A stretch of 64,000 nt of DNA, from the NCBI GenBank assembly GCA_902141825.1, contig CABFPG010000003.1, forward strand, positions 434,001 to 498,000, read 5' to 3'. The notes below the pieces were generated by a model. The model saw only the letters and a program-made list of their open reading frames with translations. It was not told the origin of the DNA and did no database searches. Source of the DNA: Thalassocella blandensis. Lineage in GTDB: Bacteria > Pseudomonadota > Gammaproteobacteria > Pseudomonadales > Cellvibrionaceae. This document shows, piece by piece, positions 63,116 through 64,000 of the stretch (within the stretch, counting starts at the first letter, position 1; each line of letters starts with the position of its first letter). Both the position numbers and the translations under genes were made by a program.

Positions 63116-64000
63116 TTACAATGGAGAAACTCTCACTGAGCTTAATTCATCATTAAAGCCATCATTGACCAGACAACTGTCGTCAGCCGTCACCGTAACG
63201 ACGTTACCGGTGAAATTGTAGTGCTGGAAAAGTTCGACTTTATAACCGGCGCTGACACTAAGCGAAGACACATCATCATTGCTGATCCCCATCGCCTGCA
63301 AATCTGCCAGAGTATATTCCCCGACCTCCAGAGCTACACCATAGCCACCATAATTACAGTGCTGGAACAGCGTCGCCACTTCGGTATTTTCTTTAGATAC
63401 ACGCACAGAAGTCAGCTGATCGTTAAAGTTATCATTGACCAGACAGGTATCATCACTGTCTTTAGACACAACAGTACCAGTCTGATTATTACCGTTAAAC
63501 ATTTCAATAATATATCCCTCGGGTACTCGCACAGATGAAATATCATTATCACGTATACCCAAGCCATTGAGCTGGCTGATGGAATAATTGCCCACATCCA
63601 AGGTTGCAGAATACCCTCCGTAGTTACAATGCTGATACAAAGTTACACCATTGCCAGGAGGAGGCGTTACAGTGGGAGTAGGTGTTGGGGTTGGTGTCGG
63701 ACCGGAAATATCATCCAGACAGCTGGCAGATGCAACTACCGGGGCCATTTGGTTGATGCTGCATTGAGAAAACTGGTCGCTGCCATTAAGACCGGGGTTC
63801 ATCAAATAGCTTCCGGGTGTTGACGAACATGCGGAGCCAGACTGATTGTCATGAGGCGCCCCCATGTTGTGGCCAAACTCGTGCGCCGCGGTTAATGCAC
63901 CATATACGCCGCGATTTCCCATTTGAGATGTCCCGGTGCCATGACCAGTACAAACGGCTCTCATATAGGCAACACCAATAACATTCCCGTCAAACTCTTT
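63116..64000 (-). CDS. Reprolysin-like zinc metalloprotease with two beta/gamma-crystallin domains (N-terminal part outside the window)
   Basis: The frame is open to the right edge, so the start is missing. The visible 294 residues begin in the protease domain: VIGVAYMRAVC, then the zinc motif HEFGHNMGAPHD (HExxHxxGxxHD), typical of the M12 reprolysin/ADAM type. A Pro-Thr linker leads to two beta/gamma-crystallin domains (~100-190 and ~200-290) with VTLYQHCNYGGYSATL and ATLFQHCNYGGYGVAL. Each has the calcium-binding motif (N/D)D-x-x-S-S as DNDISS, NDDVSS and NDELSS. A secreted, calcium-stabilised protease is likely. Confidence 0.88.
   Translation of the reverse strand, partial: KEFDGNVIGVAYMRAVCTGHGTGTSQMGNRGVYGALTAAHEFGHNMGAPHDNQSGSACSSTPGSYLMNPGLNGSDQFSQCSINQMAPVVASASCLDDISGPTPTPTPTPTVTPPPGNGVTLYQHCNYGGYSATLDVGNYSISQLNGLGIRDNDISSVRVPEGYIIEMFNGNNQTGTVVSKDSDDTCLVNDNFNDQLTSVRVSKENTEVATLFQHCNYGGYGVALEVGEYTLADLQAMGISNDDVSSLSVSAGYKVELFQHYNFTGNVVTVTADDSCLVNDGFNDELSSVRVSPL

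Overview
The window reads as chromosomal DNA of a free-living, probably marine or aquatic gammaproteobacterium. The block queC-queE-cpoB-pal-tolB-tolA-tolR-tolQ-ybgC-ruvB-ruvA-ruvC next to a tRNA-Lys gene has the order I recall from Pseudomonas. The secreted proteins with Pro-Thr linkers and carbohydrate-binding-like modules suggest a polysaccharide degrader related to Cellvibrio, Saccharophagus or Teredinibacter. That lineage is inferred from gene order and protein style; no database was searched.

Layout. 1-7.3 kb: housekeeping genes on the minus strand (prfC cut by the window edge, a MATE exporter, rimI, a holD-like gene, leuA, nadA). 7.7-16.5 kb: a minus-strand sensory operon with a single receiver, a receiver-histidine kinase, a CheR methyltransferase, a 2013-residue soluble hybrid kinase built on nine near-identical 92-93-residue HAMP-type modules, and a small leading ORF. 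16.7-17.6 kb: a tRNA-Lys locus with two intact tRNA-Lys(UUU) genes, two tRNA 3' fragments each interrupted in the T arm by a 78-79 bp hairpin element, one tRNA 5' fragment abutting another hairpin element, and repeated terminators. 17.7-27.1 kb: queuosine genes, the Tol-Pal operon, ybgC and ruvBAC. 27.2-33 kb: a membrane M48 peptidase and a secreted di-haem oxidoreductase with two F5/8C-type modules.

33.6-43.1 kb: an apparent oxidative or light stress locus. A six- or seven-gene minus-strand operon (NTF2-like protein, SDR, FAD amine-oxidase-like protein, DUF1365, cyclopropane-fatty-acid-synthase-type methyltransferase, DUF2878, unknown exported protein) diverges from an ECF sigma factor and ChrR-type anti-sigma pair. 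Two back-to-back TGATCC...CGTAT promoters lie between them, so the sigma factor probably drives both arms. 43-53.5 kb: mixed genes (TauE/SafE permease, GNAT enzyme preceded by a tandem array of ribosome-binding-site-like units, MscS channel, Tag glycosylase, beta-helix lipoprotein, MCE-domain lipoprotein). 53.6-61.2 kb: the minor-pilin operon fimT-pilV-pilW-pilX-pilY1-pilE of the type IV pilus. 61.8-64 kb: a lytic transglycosylase and the 3' part of a reprolysin-like metalloprotease with two beta/gamma-crystallin domains.

The parts most worth a second look are the tRNA-Lys array with its hairpin insertions (one hairpin looks inverted between copies), the poly-HAMP signalling operon that has CheR but no visible chemoreceptor or CheB, the divergent ECF promoter pair, and the reiterated start region in front of the GNAT gene.
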